A DNA stretch of 64,000 nucleotides, taken from Streptomyces sp. 2131.1 (GTDB lineage Bacteria > Actinomycetota > Actinomycetes > Streptomycetales > Streptomycetaceae). Below the pieces are notes generated by a model. It saw only the letters and a list, made by a program, of their open reading frames with translations. It did not search any database and was not told where the DNA came from. This document shows positions 27,447-36,449 of the stretch, one piece after another (the first letter of the stretch is position 1; each line of letters opens with the position of its first letter). Position numbers and translations under genes: made by a program. Location: the NCBI RefSeq assembly GCF_900105515.1, contig NZ_FNSY01000001.1, positions 4,216,001 to 4,280,000 on the forward strand, written 5' to 3'.

Positions 27447-29318
27447 ATGACCCAGCCGCCCGGACAGCAACCGCCGCAGGGAGGCTTCGGCGCTCCGCAG
27501 GAGCCGTCGAACGGGGTACCGCAGCCGCCCCAGGGCCCGCCGCAGACTCCGCCGCCGCCGGCCGCCCCGCCGCAGGCCCCCGCCGCGCCGCCGACCCCGC
27601 CTCCCACGCAGCCGGGCTACGGCTACCCGCAGCAGCCGGGCCCGTACGACAAGCCCCAGCAGCCCGGACCGTACGGCCAGCAGCCGCAGCAGCCGGGCCC
27701 CTACGGCCAGCAGCCGCAGCAGCCCGGGCCCTACGGGCAGCCGCAGGCCGGTCCGTACGGACAGCCGCAGCAGCCGGGGCCGTACAACCAGCAGACGCAG
27801 GCCGGGTACGGCTTCCCGCCGCAGCAGTACCCCGGCGCGCCCGTTCCCCCCGGCCCCGGCGGTCCGTCCAAGCGCAAGCCCCTCCTGATCGCCGGTGCCG
27901 CGGTGGTCGCGCTGCTGCTCGTCGGTGGCGGCGTCTACCTGGCGACCAGCGGGGACGACAGCGGCAACGACAAGCCGGTCGCCAAGAAGAGCGAGCAGGT
28001 GACGAAGCCGTCCGTCTCGCCCTCCGTGGACGACGGCGACGGCAACGGCACCGGGCGGGAGGACGACGACCTCAACAGCGGCCGCAAGGACGGCGAGGCC
28101 AAGGTCCTCTGGCTCCAGAAGAACGACGTCGACCTGCCGCGCAACGGCGCGGACGTGTACGGCCCCTGGATCGTCGGCGACACGATCGTCAAGGGCATGT
28201 ACCGCACGGTCTCCGGCTACTCGGTGGCCGACGGCGCACAGAAGTGGACGCTGAAGCTTCCGGCGGACATCTGCTCCGCGCCCGAGCAGACCACCGCCGA
28301 CGGCAAGATCGTCATAGCGATCAAGAACGGCACCACCGACAAGGCCGACTGCTCCGCGCTCCAGCAGATCGACCTCAACACCGGCAAGGCGGGGTGGAAG
28401 AAGGAGGTCAAGAAGAGCGGCCTCTTCGACATGATGTCGGACCTCTCCATGGCCATCAGCGGCGACACCGTGACGGCCGGCCGCACCGGTGCCGCCAACG
28501 CCTTCCGGGTGAGCGACGGCAAGGAGGTGTTCGGCAAGCGGTCCGGCACCTGCCAGCCGTTCGCGTTCGCCGGCGGCGCCAAGCTGATCGCCGCGGTCAA
28601 CTGCCGTACCAGCGACGTCAACAACCCGCAGCACGAGATCGAGGAGCTGGACCCGAACACCGGCAAGGCCAAGTGGACCTACAAGCCCGCCCGCGGCTGG
28701 GAGGTCGACAAGGTCTACTCGGTGACCCCGCTCATCGTGTCCCTCACCAAGGGCAGCAGCAGCGACGACAAGAAGTGGAGCATCCTCGCGCTCCGCGAGA
28801 ACGGCACGCTCCGCTCCCAGCTGATCGGTGACAAGAACGACAAGTTCGCCCCGGACTGCGGCGGCGGCTTCACCATCTTCGGCCAGCGCCTCGACGGCTG
28901 CACCGGGGTCGCGGCCGACGCCAACACCTTCTACATGGCGACGCAGGACGACACCAGCGGCACCGCCCGCACCAACAAGGTCGTCGCGTTCAACCTGAAC
29001 ACCGGCAAGCCGAAGTGGAAGGCCGACTCCCCGTCGGAGCAGACCATGAAGCCGCTGCGGATGGAGGGCGGCGACGTCCTGCTCTACGTGGACGGCGGCT
29101 ACGGCAAGGGCGGGGGCATCGCCACCCTCTCCCCGTCGGGCGGCAGCCCGAAGACCGTCCTCCAGCACCCGGAGTCGACCTCGTCGGTCGAGCGGTCGTT
29201 CTACAACCCGAAGGTCCTGTACGCGGACGGCCGTTCGTTCATCGCGAGCGGGCGGGTCAGCGCGAGCAACGACAAGGAAGAGCTGGAGACGAAGACCATG
29301 ATGGCCTTCGGCAGCTGA
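27447..29318 (+). CDS. Membrane-anchored PQQ-like beta-propeller protein (paralogue 2 of 3)
   Basis: This 623-residue protein has the same architecture: Pro/Gln-rich cytoplasmic tail with Q-Q-P-G-P-Y-G repeats (1-140), a membrane helix (about 148-168), an acidic linker and an extracellular beta-propeller. Long stretches align with paralogue 1, for example K-V-L-W-L-Q-K-N-D-V-D-L-P-R, T-V-S-G-Y-S-V-A-D-G and G-V-A-A-D-A-N-T-F-Y-M, so it is a recent tandem duplicate. It has its own upstream copy of the 17-bp motif. Confidence 0.85.
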   Translation: MTQPPGQQPPQGGFGAPQEPSNGVPQPPQGPPQTPPPPAAPPQAPAAPPTPPPTQPGYGYPQQPGPYDKPQQPGPYGQQPQQPGPYGQQPQQPGPYGQPQAGPYGQPQQPGPYNQQTQAGYGFPPQQYPGAPVPPGPGGPSKRKPLLIAGAAVVALLLVGGGVYLATSGDDSGNDKPVAKKSEQVTKPSVSPSVDDGDGNGTGREDDDLNSGRKDGEAKVLWLQKNDVDLPRNGADVYGPWIVGDTIVKGMYRTVSGYSVADGAQKWTLKLPADICSAPEQTTADGKIVIAIKNGTTDKADCSALQQIDLNTGKAGWKKEVKKSGLFDMMSDLSMAISGDTVTAGRTGAANAFRVSDGKEVFGKRSGTCQPFAFAGGAKLIAAVNCRTSDVNNPQHEIEELDPNTGKAKWTYKPARGWEVDKVYSVTPLIVSLTKGSSSDDKKWSILALRENGTLRSQLIGDKNDKFAPDCGGGFTIFGQRLDGCTGVAADANTFYMATQDDTSGTARTNKVVAFNLNTGKPKWKADSPSEQTMKPLRMEGGDVLLYVDGGYGKGGGIATLSPSGGSPKTVLQHPESTSSVERSFYNPKVLYADGRSFIASGRVSASNDKEELETKTMMAFGS

Positions 29319-29346
29319 CGGCTCAGCACCGCCCGGACGAACCCCT

Positions 29347-29384
29347 GCCGGCCGCGGACGGGCACAGCCCCGCCCGCGGCCGGC
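29347..29384 (+). terminator. Hairpin terminator between beta-propeller paralogues 2 and 3
   Basis: An 11-bp perfect stem (29347-29357 with 29374-29384) with a 16-nt loop starts 28 nt after the stop codon. Confidence 0.65.
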
Positions 29385-29427
29385 CCCGGCCCACCGACCG
29401 CCCCCCTTTCCCGAGGTACGCAACGCC

Positions 29428-31365
29428 ATGACCCAGCCGCCCCAGCAGCCGCCCAACGATCCGCCCCAGGGCCCGCCCCCGGGCGGCTTCGGTGCGCCGC
29501 AGGACCCGCCGCCCGGCGGCTTCGGCGCCCCGACCCCGCCGCCGTCCGGCGACCCGTTCGGCAAGCCGCCGGCCACCCCGCCCGCCCCGGCGACCCCGCC
29601 CCCGGCCACCCCGCCCCCGGGCGGCTACGGCTCCCCGCCGCCCCCCGGCCCGCCCCAGCAGCAGCCGGGCTACGGCTACCCGCAGGCGCAGCCGCCGACC
29701 CAGCCGGGCTACGGCTTCCCGCAGGGCCAGCCGCCGACCCAGCCGGGCTACGGCTTCCCGCAGCAGGGCCAGCCGCCCACGCAGCCGGGCTACGGCTTCC
29801 CGCAGCAGGGCCAGCAGCAGCCGTACGGCTACCCGACCGCACCCATGCAGCCGGCCGCCCCGTACCCGCCCCAGCAGGGCGGCAACGGGCAGAAGAAGTT
29901 CTCCACGCAGGCGCAGATCATCGTCGGCGCCGTGGTGGCCGTCGCACTGATCGTCGGCGGCGGCATCTGGTACGTCTCCAAGGACGGGGACGGCAAGAAG
30001 GACGAGGCGGGCACCTCCGCCGGCACCACGGGTGAGAACAAGGGCGGCAGCGGCGGCGACAAGGACGGCGGCTCCACCGGAGGCGGCGGCAAGGAGAAGG
30101 CCCCGGCGAACGTCGATTCGACCGTCGGCTTCCAGCTCCCGCAGCCCAAGGTCACCGACGTCACCACCGTCTCCGGCTCCTGGGTCACCGACAAGGCGTA
30201 CGTGAAGACGGGCGTCAACGAGATCGTCGGCTACGACCTGGACAAGGGCACCAAGCTCTGGTCGATCCCGCTGGAGGGCCAGCTCTGCGCCGCCTCCGCG
30301 CACATGAGCAAGGACTTCAAGACGGCCATCGCCTTCGAGGAGACCAAGCGCAGCAAGACCACCAAGTACGCCAGCTGCAACCGGATCGGCGCGCTCGACC
30401 TGACCACCGGCAAGCTCATCTGGAGCAAGCAGGTCACCGCGTCCAGCAGCGGTGACAACGCCGTCCGGTTCGACGAGGTCACCGTCAGCGGCAACACCGT
30501 CGCCGCCGGCGGCAGCGACGGCGGCGCCGCCTTCAAGCTCGACACCGGCGCCGAGCTGTGGAAGCCGAAGGTCTCCACCGACGGCTGCTACGACAAGGGG
30601 TACGGCGGCGGCGAGGCCCTCGCCGTGGTCCGCAAGTGCGGTTCGTACGACGACCCGCAGCTCATCATCCAGGCGCTGAACCCGACGACCGGCGCCCCGC
30701 TCTCCTCGTACAAGATGCCGCCCGGCGTCGACTACGCGAGCATCGTCTCCACCAAGCCGCTCGTCGTCGCCGCCGACGTCGGCGACACCGCCGGTGACGG
30801 CAGTGGCATCTCGGACTTCTTCTCGATCGACGAGGCCACCGGCAAGCTGAAGATCCGCATCTCCGCCGACGCGGAGAAGTACGCGGCCAACTGCCGCTCC
30901 ACCAAGGTCGAGAGCTGCCAGCACCTCGCCGTCGGCAACAACCGCATCTACCTGCCGACCGAGGAGCACGACGGCACCGGCGAGAGCTTCAGCCGGACCA
31001 ACGAGATCGTCTCCTTCGACCTCACCACCGGCAAGCAGACCGGCGACCGGGCCGACGCGGGCGAGAAGTTCACGATGTTCCCGCTGCGCATGGACGGCGG
31101 CAACATCATCGCGTACCGCGAACCCCCGTACGACAAGGGCGGTGAGGTCGTCTCCATCGACGGCAGCACCTTCAAGCAGACGGTCCTCATGCGCAACCCG
31201 GCCGACGAGGCCATCCGGGACGCGGAGACCAGCTTCTCCTCGGACTATGCCGAATTCCGGTACGAGCAGGGCCGGTTCTTCATCTCCGAGACGATGATCA
31301 GCGCACCGCGCAAGACCACGTACGACGACAAGGAGTACCTGGTGGTGTCCTTCCGCACCAGCTGA
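29428..31365 (+). CDS. Membrane-anchored PQQ-like beta-propeller protein (paralogue 3 of 3)
   Basis: This 645-residue protein again has a Pro-rich cytoplasmic tail (1-155, with G-Y-G-F-P-Q repeats), one membrane helix (about 163-185), a Gly/Lys linker and an extracellular beta-propeller with blade motifs such as D-L-T-T-G-K-L-I-W-S and D-L-D-K-G-T-K-L-W. It is the most diverged of the three; the propeller shares the pattern rather than long identical runs. It lacks the 17-bp upstream motif and begins only 43 nt after a hairpin. A 44-bp palindrome follows the gene. Confidence 0.85.
   Translation: MTQPPQQPPNDPPQGPPPGGFGAPQDPPPGGFGAPTPPPSGDPFGKPPATPPAPATPPPATPPPGGYGSPPPPGPPQQQPGYGYPQAQPPTQPGYGFPQGQPPTQPGYGFPQQGQPPTQPGYGFPQQGQQQPYGYPTAPMQPAAPYPPQQGGNGQKKFSTQAQIIVGAVVAVALIVGGGIWYVSKDGDGKKDEAGTSAGTTGENKGGSGGDKDGGSTGGGGKEKAPANVDSTVGFQLPQPKVTDVTTVSGSWVTDKAYVKTGVNEIVGYDLDKGTKLWSIPLEGQLCAASAHMSKDFKTAIAFEETKRSKTTKYASCNRIGALDLTTGKLIWSKQVTASSSGDNAVRFDEVTVSGNTVAAGGSDGGAAFKLDTGAELWKPKVSTDGCYDKGYGGGEALAVVRKCGSYDDPQLIIQALNPTTGAPLSSYKMPPGVDYASIVSTKPLVVAADVGDTAGDGSGISDFFSIDEATGKLKIRISADAEKYAANCRSTKVESCQHLAVGNNRIYLPTEEHDGTGESFSRTNEIVSFDLTTGKQTGDRADAGEKFTMFPLRMDGGNIIAYREPPYDKGGEVVSIDGSTFKQTVLMRNPADEAIRDAETSFSSDYAEFRYEQGRFFISETMISAPRKTTYDDKEYLVVSFRTS
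29689..29811 (+). repeat. In-frame tandem repeat (39-42 bp) encoding QPPTQPGYGFPQ-type units
   Basis: Three consecutive units of 39-42 bp encode the same dodecapeptide-like Pro/Tyr repeat in the cytoplasmic tail of paralogue 3. Confidence 0.85.
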
Positions 31366-31373
31366 GTACGCGC

Positions 31374-31417
31374 ACGCGTGTGGGGGTGGAACCGGCCGGT
31401 TCCACCCCCACACGCGT
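31374..31417. terminator. 44-bp perfect palindrome terminator
   Basis: The two 22-nt arms (31374-31395 and 31396-31417) are perfectly complementary with no spacer, 8 nt after the third beta-propeller gene. A transcript would fold into a very stable hairpin. Confidence 0.85.
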
Positions 31418-31486
31418 ATCCGGCCGTGTAACTTGCAGGCCCTGGAGGGCCGGGGGGCCCGGGACGGTGTACAGGGGGATGGGGAG

Positions 31487-32179
31487 ATGAGCGTCCGGCT
31501 CATGGTGGTCGACGACCACCGGCTGCTCGCCGAGGCGCTCGCCTCGGCGCTGAAACTGCGCGGTCACCGGGTGCTGGCCGCCGCCGCGCCCACCACCGGG
31601 GCCGCCGACCTCGTCGTCGGACGGGCACCGGAGGTCTGCCTGTTCGGCACCGCGTCGCCCGCCGTGCCCGGGACCTTCGACCCCGTCGTCCGGATCAGGC
31701 GGGAGCGCCCGCAGACCGCGGTCGTGGTGCTCGGCCCGGTGCCCAGCCCCCGGGGCATCGCCGCCGCCTTCGCGGCCGGGGCCGCCGGGTACGTCCGGCA
31801 CGACGAGCGCATCGAGGGCGTGGAGCGCGCCATGGTGAAGGCCCGCTCCGGGGAGGCGGCCATCGCGCCGCAACTCCTCCAGGCCGCCTTCGCCGAGCTG
31901 CTCGACCCGGTGGAGCAGCCCGACGACGAGGGCCGCCGGCTGCTGAGGATGCTCACCCCGCGCGAGGTGGAGGTGCTGGTCCGGGTCGCGGAGGGCGAGG
32001 ACACCCGGCTGATCGCGGCCGGGATGCGGATCGCGCCGAGCACCGCGCGTACGCACGTCCAGCGCGTCCTGATGAAGCTCGGCGTCGGCTCCCGGCTGGA
32101 GGCCGCCGCGCTGGCCGCCCGTACCGGGCTGCTGGACCGGGCGGCGGTGACGCGGCAGGGGCCGGACCCCGTCGGCTGA
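31487..32179 (+). CDS. LuxR/NarL-type regulator with degenerate receiver domain
   Basis: This 230-residue protein has a receiver-like domain (1-120) and a LuxR helix-turn-helix (about 160-215: L-T-P-R-E-V-E-V-L-V-R-V-A-E-G then A-R-T-H-V-Q-R-V-L-M-K-L-G). The acidic pair D-D-H is kept at residues 9-11, but the strand that should carry the phosphoacceptor Asp reads V-C-L-F-G-T-A-S, and the conserved Lys position reads P-S-P-R. It is therefore probably not phosphorylated. No kinase is adjacent. An AGGGGG ribosome binding site precedes ATG 31487. The second LuxR gene at 38296 keeps an Asp. Confidence 0.88.
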   Translation: MSVRLMVVDDHRLLAEALASALKLRGHRVLAAAAPTTGAADLVVGRAPEVCLFGTASPAVPGTFDPVVRIRRERPQTAVVVLGPVPSPRGIAAAFAAGAAGYVRHDERIEGVERAMVKARSGEAAIAPQLLQAAFAELLDPVEQPDDEGRRLLRMLTPREVEVLVRVAEGEDTRLIAAGMRIAPSTARTHVQRVLMKLGVGSRLEAAALAARTGLLDRAAVTRQGPDPVG

Positions 32180-32196
32180 CGGTGTCCGGCCCCTGC
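32155..32196. terminator. Hairpin terminator overlapping the 3' end of the LuxR gene
   Basis: A 13-bp stem (32155-32167 with 32184-32196) has its left arm inside the last codons of the LuxR gene and its right arm just before the stop of the converging small membrane protein. Confidence 0.65.
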
Positions 32197-32210
32197 GGAG
32201 CGACGGCGTA

Positions 32211-32504
32211 CTACTTCTCAGGGGTGGTGTCCTCCGGGGCGTGCGCCGGGGCCTGGGCCGGGCGCAGCTTCATCCAGACCAGGAAGAACAGGCCGAGCGC
32301 CAGCATGGCGAGGCCGGTCCAGAGGTTGATGTGGACGCCCTGGGCCTTCTTCAGGTCCGCGTCGGACGGGCTGATCCCGGCGATCGTCACGATGATCCCG
32401 TAGACCACGAAGAGGCCGCCGATGATCCGCCGGATGTCGAAGAGGCGGGCCGCCGTGGCGGACTTCTGCTCCAGGTCGGAGACTTCCTTGTGCAGGTCGG
32501 ACAT
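32211..32504 (-). CDS. Small two-helix membrane protein next to the sodium symporter
   Basis: This 97-residue protein has a charged N-terminal coiled segment (1-22), two membrane helices (about 27-47 and 62-80) with the I-S-P-S-D-A-D loop between, and an acidic tail. It starts 15 nt after the symporter gene stop and is likely co-transcribed. Such small partners are common beside SSS transporters, but its role is unknown. Confidence 0.75.
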   Translation of the reverse strand: MSDLHKEVSDLEQKSATAARLFDIRRIIGGLFVVYGIIVTIAGISPSDADLKKAQGVHINLWTGLAMLALGLFFLVWMKLRPAQAPAHAPEDTTPEK

Positions 32505-32519
32505 GGTGGGTTACTCCGA

Positions 32520-34190
32520 TCAGAACGAGTAGGGGACGTAGCACAGGGCGGCGAGCACGATGGCTCCCCAGCCCAGGAGTGCGGGCCTGCGGTACCAGGC
32601 GCTGTCGCCCTCGTCGGGCACCTCGGCGGCGTCCGGGGACTCGGTTCCGTAGACGAGGCCGGCGAGTTCGGCCTCGGGCTTGGGAGCGGTGAAGAGCGTG
32701 ACCGCGATCATGACGACCGCGCCGGCGACGAAGCCGACGATCGCGGAGACGAAGTTGGCGCCCTGGTCGCTCGGGATGTCGATGACACCCTGCTTGTAGA
32801 TGACGAAGTAGTTGACCATCGCGGCAGTGGTGCCGGCCAGCAGGCCCCAGACACCGGACTTCATCGAGGCGCGCTTCCAGAACATGCCGATGATGAACAC
32901 CACGAAGAGCGGCACGTTGAAGAACGAGAAGAGCGTCTGCAGGTAGCTCATGATGTTGGAGAAGCTGGCGGCGATGAACGCGGTGCCGATGGAGGCCAGC
33001 ACGCCGAGCGCCGTGATCAGCCGGCCGAAGCGCAGGTAGTACGCGTCCGGCTGGTCCTTCTTCACGTACCGCGCCCAGATGTCCGTGGTGAACACGGTGT
33101 TGAACGAGGAGACGTTGGCGGCCATGCCCGCCATGAACGCGGCCAGCAGACCGGTCACCGCGATGCCGAGCACACCGTTGGGCAGCAGCTCGCGCATCAG
33201 CAGCGGGATCGCGTCGTTGTACGTGGTGTCCGAGCCGGCGGCGCCGATGTTCGGCACGACCACGGCGGCGACGAGGCCCGGGATCATCACGAGGAAGACG
33301 ATGAACATCTTCGGGAAGGCGGCGATCAGCGGGGTGCGCTGGGCGGCCGAGAGGTTCTTCGCGGACAGGGCCCGCTGGACCTCGGCGAAGTTCGTCGTCC
33401 AGTAGCCGAAGGAGAGCACGAAGCCCAGGCCGAGGATGATCGTCAGCCAGTTGGCGCCGAGCGGGTTGGCGTCACCGATGGAGGTGCCGCCCCAGGCCGT
33501 CATGAAGTCGTGGCCGTGGCTCTTCTCCAGCGAGTCGCTGAGCCCGTCCCAGCCACCGACGCGCTTGAGGCCCAGCAGGGTCAGCGGGATCAGCGCGGCG
33601 AGGATGACGAAGAACTGGAGCACCTCGTTGTAGATCGCGGAGGAGAGCCCGCCGATCGTGATGTAGACGAGGACGAAGAGGCCCGCGACGACGATCGCGA
33701 CCCACTGCGGCCAGCCGAGGAGCGCCTCCACGACGATCGACAGGGCGTACAGGTTGACGCCCGCGATGAGGATCGCCGAGAAGGCGAAGAGTATGGAGCT
33801 CAGCAGGTGCGCCGACTTGTCGAAGCGGTGGAGCAGGAACTCCGGGACGGAGCGCACCTTGGAGCGGTAGTAGAACGGCATCATCACGAGGCCGAGAAAG
33901 ACCATCGCGGGGATGGCACCGATCCAGTACCAGTGCACCACCGCGACGCCGTACTGCGCGCCCGTCGCCGCCATGCCGAGGATCTCGGTGGCACCGAGAT
34001 TCGCCGCGACGAAGGCCAGACCGGTCACCCATGCGGGCAGTGACCGTCCGGAGAGGAAGAAGTCCAGGCTGGTCTTCACGCTCGCCCGGGCGGCGAAGCC
34101 GATGCCGAGGACGACGGCGAAGTAGATCGCCAGGATCGTGTAGTCGAGCCCGTTCGTGGGGAGCCGGAGCCCTGCTGCCAGATATTGCAT
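32520..34190 (-). CDS. Sodium:solute symporter (SSS family), probably galactose/sugar uptake
   Basis: This 556-residue protein has about 13-14 membrane helices of the LeuT/vSGLT fold. The first helix with N-G-L-D-Y-T-I-L, the segment F-L-S-G-R-S-L-P-A-W and the A-N-L-G-A-T-E-I-L-G-M unwound helix match bacterial SGLT-like sugar symporters. It is transcribed divergently from galTEK with a 238-bp shared regulatory region, so sodium-coupled galactose uptake is the best inference. The sugar has not been shown. Confidence 0.9.
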   Translation of the reverse strand: MQYLAAGLRLPTNGLDYTILAIYFAVVLGIGFAARASVKTSLDFFLSGRSLPAWVTGLAFVAANLGATEILGMAATGAQYGVAVVHWYWIGAIPAMVFLGLVMMPFYYRSKVRSVPEFLLHRFDKSAHLLSSILFAFSAILIAGVNLYALSIVVEALLGWPQWVAIVVAGLFVLVYITIGGLSSAIYNEVLQFFVILAALIPLTLLGLKRVGGWDGLSDSLEKSHGHDFMTAWGGTSIGDANPLGANWLTIILGLGFVLSFGYWTTNFAEVQRALSAKNLSAAQRTPLIAAFPKMFIVFLVMIPGLVAAVVVPNIGAAGSDTTYNDAIPLLMRELLPNGVLGIAVTGLLAAFMAGMAANVSSFNTVFTTDIWARYVKKDQPDAYYLRFGRLITALGVLASIGTAFIAASFSNIMSYLQTLFSFFNVPLFVVFIIGMFWKRASMKSGVWGLLAGTTAAMVNYFVIYKQGVIDIPSDQGANFVSAIVGFVAGAVVMIAVTLFTAPKPEAELAGLVYGTESPDAAEVPDEGDSAWYRRPALLGWGAIVLAALCYVPYSF

Positions 34191-34428
34191 GTGGGGGTCT
34201 CGCTTCGTTGCGCGAACTGAACCCGAAGGAAACTACGCTCTTGTGTTCGGAAAGTGAACAGTTCCCAAGGGGTTCTTTGTTTGTTTGTGATCGTATTGCC
34301 GGAATCACAGCCTTCAGGACGGCCGTGATCCTCCTCGCATCGCCCGTCTGCCCACCGGCGTCGACTCATTGACGCAACTGTTGACTTGTGGTTCATTGTG
34401 TTTGCTTATGTTGGGTGGGAGGAGCCTG
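34191..34428. promoter_or_regulatory. Divergent regulatory region of symporter and galTEK
   Basis: This 238-bp AT-richer intergenic region contains two TTGAC boxes 12 bp apart (34369-34373, 34381-34385) and a repeated TCATTG (34366-34371, 34393-34398) just before galT. In S. lividans the gal operon is driven by a galactose-inducible promoter galP1 with repeated hexamers; these repeats may be the equivalent. No perfect palindrome is seen. Confidence 0.5.
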
Positions 34429-35472
34429 GTGAAGAAGACGGTTACGACGCTCGCCGACGGCCGGGAGCTGATCTACTACGACAGCCGCGAGGACAGGGCA
34501 CGCAAGACCGTCGACACGCGCCCCCTCGACGCCGTCTCCACCTCGTCCGAGATCCGGCGCGACCCCCTGCTCGGCGACAGCGTGGCCATCGCCTCGCACC
34601 GCCAGGGCCGGACCTACCACCCGCCCGCCGACGAGTGCCCCCTGTGCCCCTCGCGCGAGGGCCGGCAGAGCGAGATCCCGGAGCCCGACTACGACGTCGC
34701 CGTCTTCGAGAACCGCTTCCCCTCGCTCGCCGGCGACTCCGGCCGCTGCGAGGTCGTCTGCTTCACCTCCGACCACGACGCCTCCTTCGCCGACCTCACC
34801 GAGGAGCAGGCCGGGCTCGTCCTGGACGCCTGGACCGACCGCACCGCGGCCCTGTCCCGGCTCCCGCAGGTCAAGCAGGTGTTCTGCTTCGAGAACCGGG
34901 GCGCCGAGATCGGCGTCACGCTCGGCCACCCGCACGGCCAGATCTACGGCTACCCCTTCGTCACCCCGCGCACCGAGCTGATGCTGCGCTCGATGGCCGC
35001 CCACCACGCGAAGACCGGCCGCAACCTCTTCGACGACGTGGTGGCCCGCGAGGAGGCCGACGGCTCCCGGATCGTCCTCGCCGCCGAGCACTGGATCGCC
35101 TTCGTCCCGTACGCCGCCCACTGGCCGTACGAGGTCCACCTCCACCCGCGCCGCCGCGTCGCCGACCTGCGGGAGCTGGACAAGGAGGCGCGCACGGAGT
35201 TCCCACAGGTCTATCTGGAACTGTTGAGGCGATTCGACCGGATCTTCGGACCCGGAGAGCCGCCGACCCCGTACATCTCCGCCTGGCACCAGGCGCCGTT
35301 CGGGGTCCCCGGACGTGAGGACTTCGGGCTCCACCTCGAGCTCTTCACCATCCGACGGACCTCCGGCAAGCTGAAGTTCCTCGCGGGTTCCGAATCCGGC
35401 ATGAGCGTGTTCATCAACGACGTGCCGCCGGAGACCGCGGCCCAGCGACTGCGAGAGGTAGCGAGCGAGTGA
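34429..35472 (+). CDS. galT: Galactose-1-phosphate uridylyltransferase GalT
   Basis: This 347-residue Leloir enzyme swaps UMP between UDP-glucose and galactose-1-phosphate. It has a Cys pair C-P-L-C (residues 70-73) for metal binding and G-H-P-H-G-Q (166-171) with the nucleophilic His. GTG 34429 follows GGGAGGAG by 4 nt and gives K-K-T-V-T-T-L-A-D-G-R-E-L, the expected start. Its stop overlaps galE (GTGA), so galT-galE-galK form one operon. Confidence 0.96.
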   Translation: MKKTVTTLADGRELIYYDSREDRARKTVDTRPLDAVSTSSEIRRDPLLGDSVAIASHRQGRTYHPPADECPLCPSREGRQSEIPEPDYDVAVFENRFPSLAGDSGRCEVVCFTSDHDASFADLTEEQAGLVLDAWTDRTAALSRLPQVKQVFCFENRGAEIGVTLGHPHGQIYGYPFVTPRTELMLRSMAAHHAKTGRNLFDDVVAREEADGSRIVLAAEHWIAFVPYAAHWPYEVHLHPRRRVADLRELDKEARTEFPQVYLELLRRFDRIFGPGEPPTPYISAWHQAPFGVPGREDFGLHLELFTIRRTSGKLKFLAGSESGMSVFINDVPPETAAQRLREVASE

Positions 35473-36449
35473 GCAAGTCCCCGAAGAAGTACCTGGTCAC
35501 CGGTGGCGCCGGTTACGTGGGCAGTGTCGTCGCCCAGCACCTCCTCGAGGCCGGCCACGCCGTCACCGTCCTCGACGACCTCTCCACCGGCTTCCGCGAG
35601 GGCGTCCCGGCCGGCGCCGACTTCATCGAGGGCCGTATCCAGGACGCCGCGAAGTGGCTCGACGCCTCCTACGACGGGGTCCTGCACTTCGCCGCGTACT
35701 CCCAGGTCGGCGAGTCCGTCGCCGACCCCGAGAAGTACTGGGTCAACAACGTCGGCGGCTCCACCGCCCTGCTCGCCGCCATGCGCGACGCCGGGGTCCG
35801 CACTCTGGTCTTCTCGTCCACCGCGGCGACCTACGGCGAGCCGGTCTCCAGCCCCATCACGGAGTCCGACCCCACCGCCCCGACCAGCCCGTACGGCGCC
35901 ACCAAGCTCGCCGTCGACCACATGATCACCGGTGAGGCCGCGGCCCACGGCCTGGCCGCCGTCTCGTTGCGCTACTTCAACGTGGCCGGGGCGTACGGCG
36001 ACTGCGGCGAGCGGCACAGCCCCGAGTCCCACCTCATCCCGCTGGTGCTCCAAGTCGCCCTGGGACAGCGCGAGTCGATCTCCGTGTACGGCGACGACTA
36101 CCCGACCCCGGACGGCACCTGCGTCCGCGACTACATCCACGTCGCGGACCTGGCCGAGGCGCACCTGCTCGCCCTGGACGCCGCCACCGCCGGCGAGCAC
36201 CTGATCTGCAACCTCGGCAACGGCAACGGCTTCTCGGTCCGCGAGGTCATCGAGACGGTCCGCGAGGTCACCGGCCACCCCGTCCCCGAGACCGCGGCCC
36301 CGCGCCGCGGCGGCGACCCGGCCGTCCTCGTCGCCTCCGCCGCCACCGCCAGGGAGCGCCTCGGCTGGCAGCCGTCCCGCGCCGACCTGGCCGGAATCGT
36401 CTCCGACGCCTGGACGTTCGCCCGCCGAGAGGAGCCCACCGCACCATGA
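35469..36449 (+). CDS. galE: UDP-glucose 4-epimerase GalE
   Basis: This 326-residue extended SDR interconverts UDP-galactose and UDP-glucose with bound NAD. G-G-A-G-Y-V-G opens the Rossmann fold, F-S-S-T-A-A-T-Y-G supplies the catalytic Ser/Thr region and Y-G-A-T-K is the Tyr/Lys pair. It overlaps both galT and galK by four bases. Confidence 0.96.
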   Translation: MSKSPKKYLVTGGAGYVGSVVAQHLLEAGHAVTVLDDLSTGFREGVPAGADFIEGRIQDAAKWLDASYDGVLHFAAYSQVGESVADPEKYWVNNVGGSTALLAAMRDAGVRTLVFSSTAATYGEPVSSPITESDPTAPTSPYGATKLAVDHMITGEAAAHGLAAVSLRYFNVAGAYGDCGERHSPESHLIPLVLQVALGQRESISVYGDDYPTPDGTCVRDYIHVADLAEAHLLALDAATAGEHLICNLGNGNGFSVREVIETVREVTGHPVPETAAPRRGGDPAVLVASAATARERLGWQPSRADLAGIVSDAWTFARREEPTAP

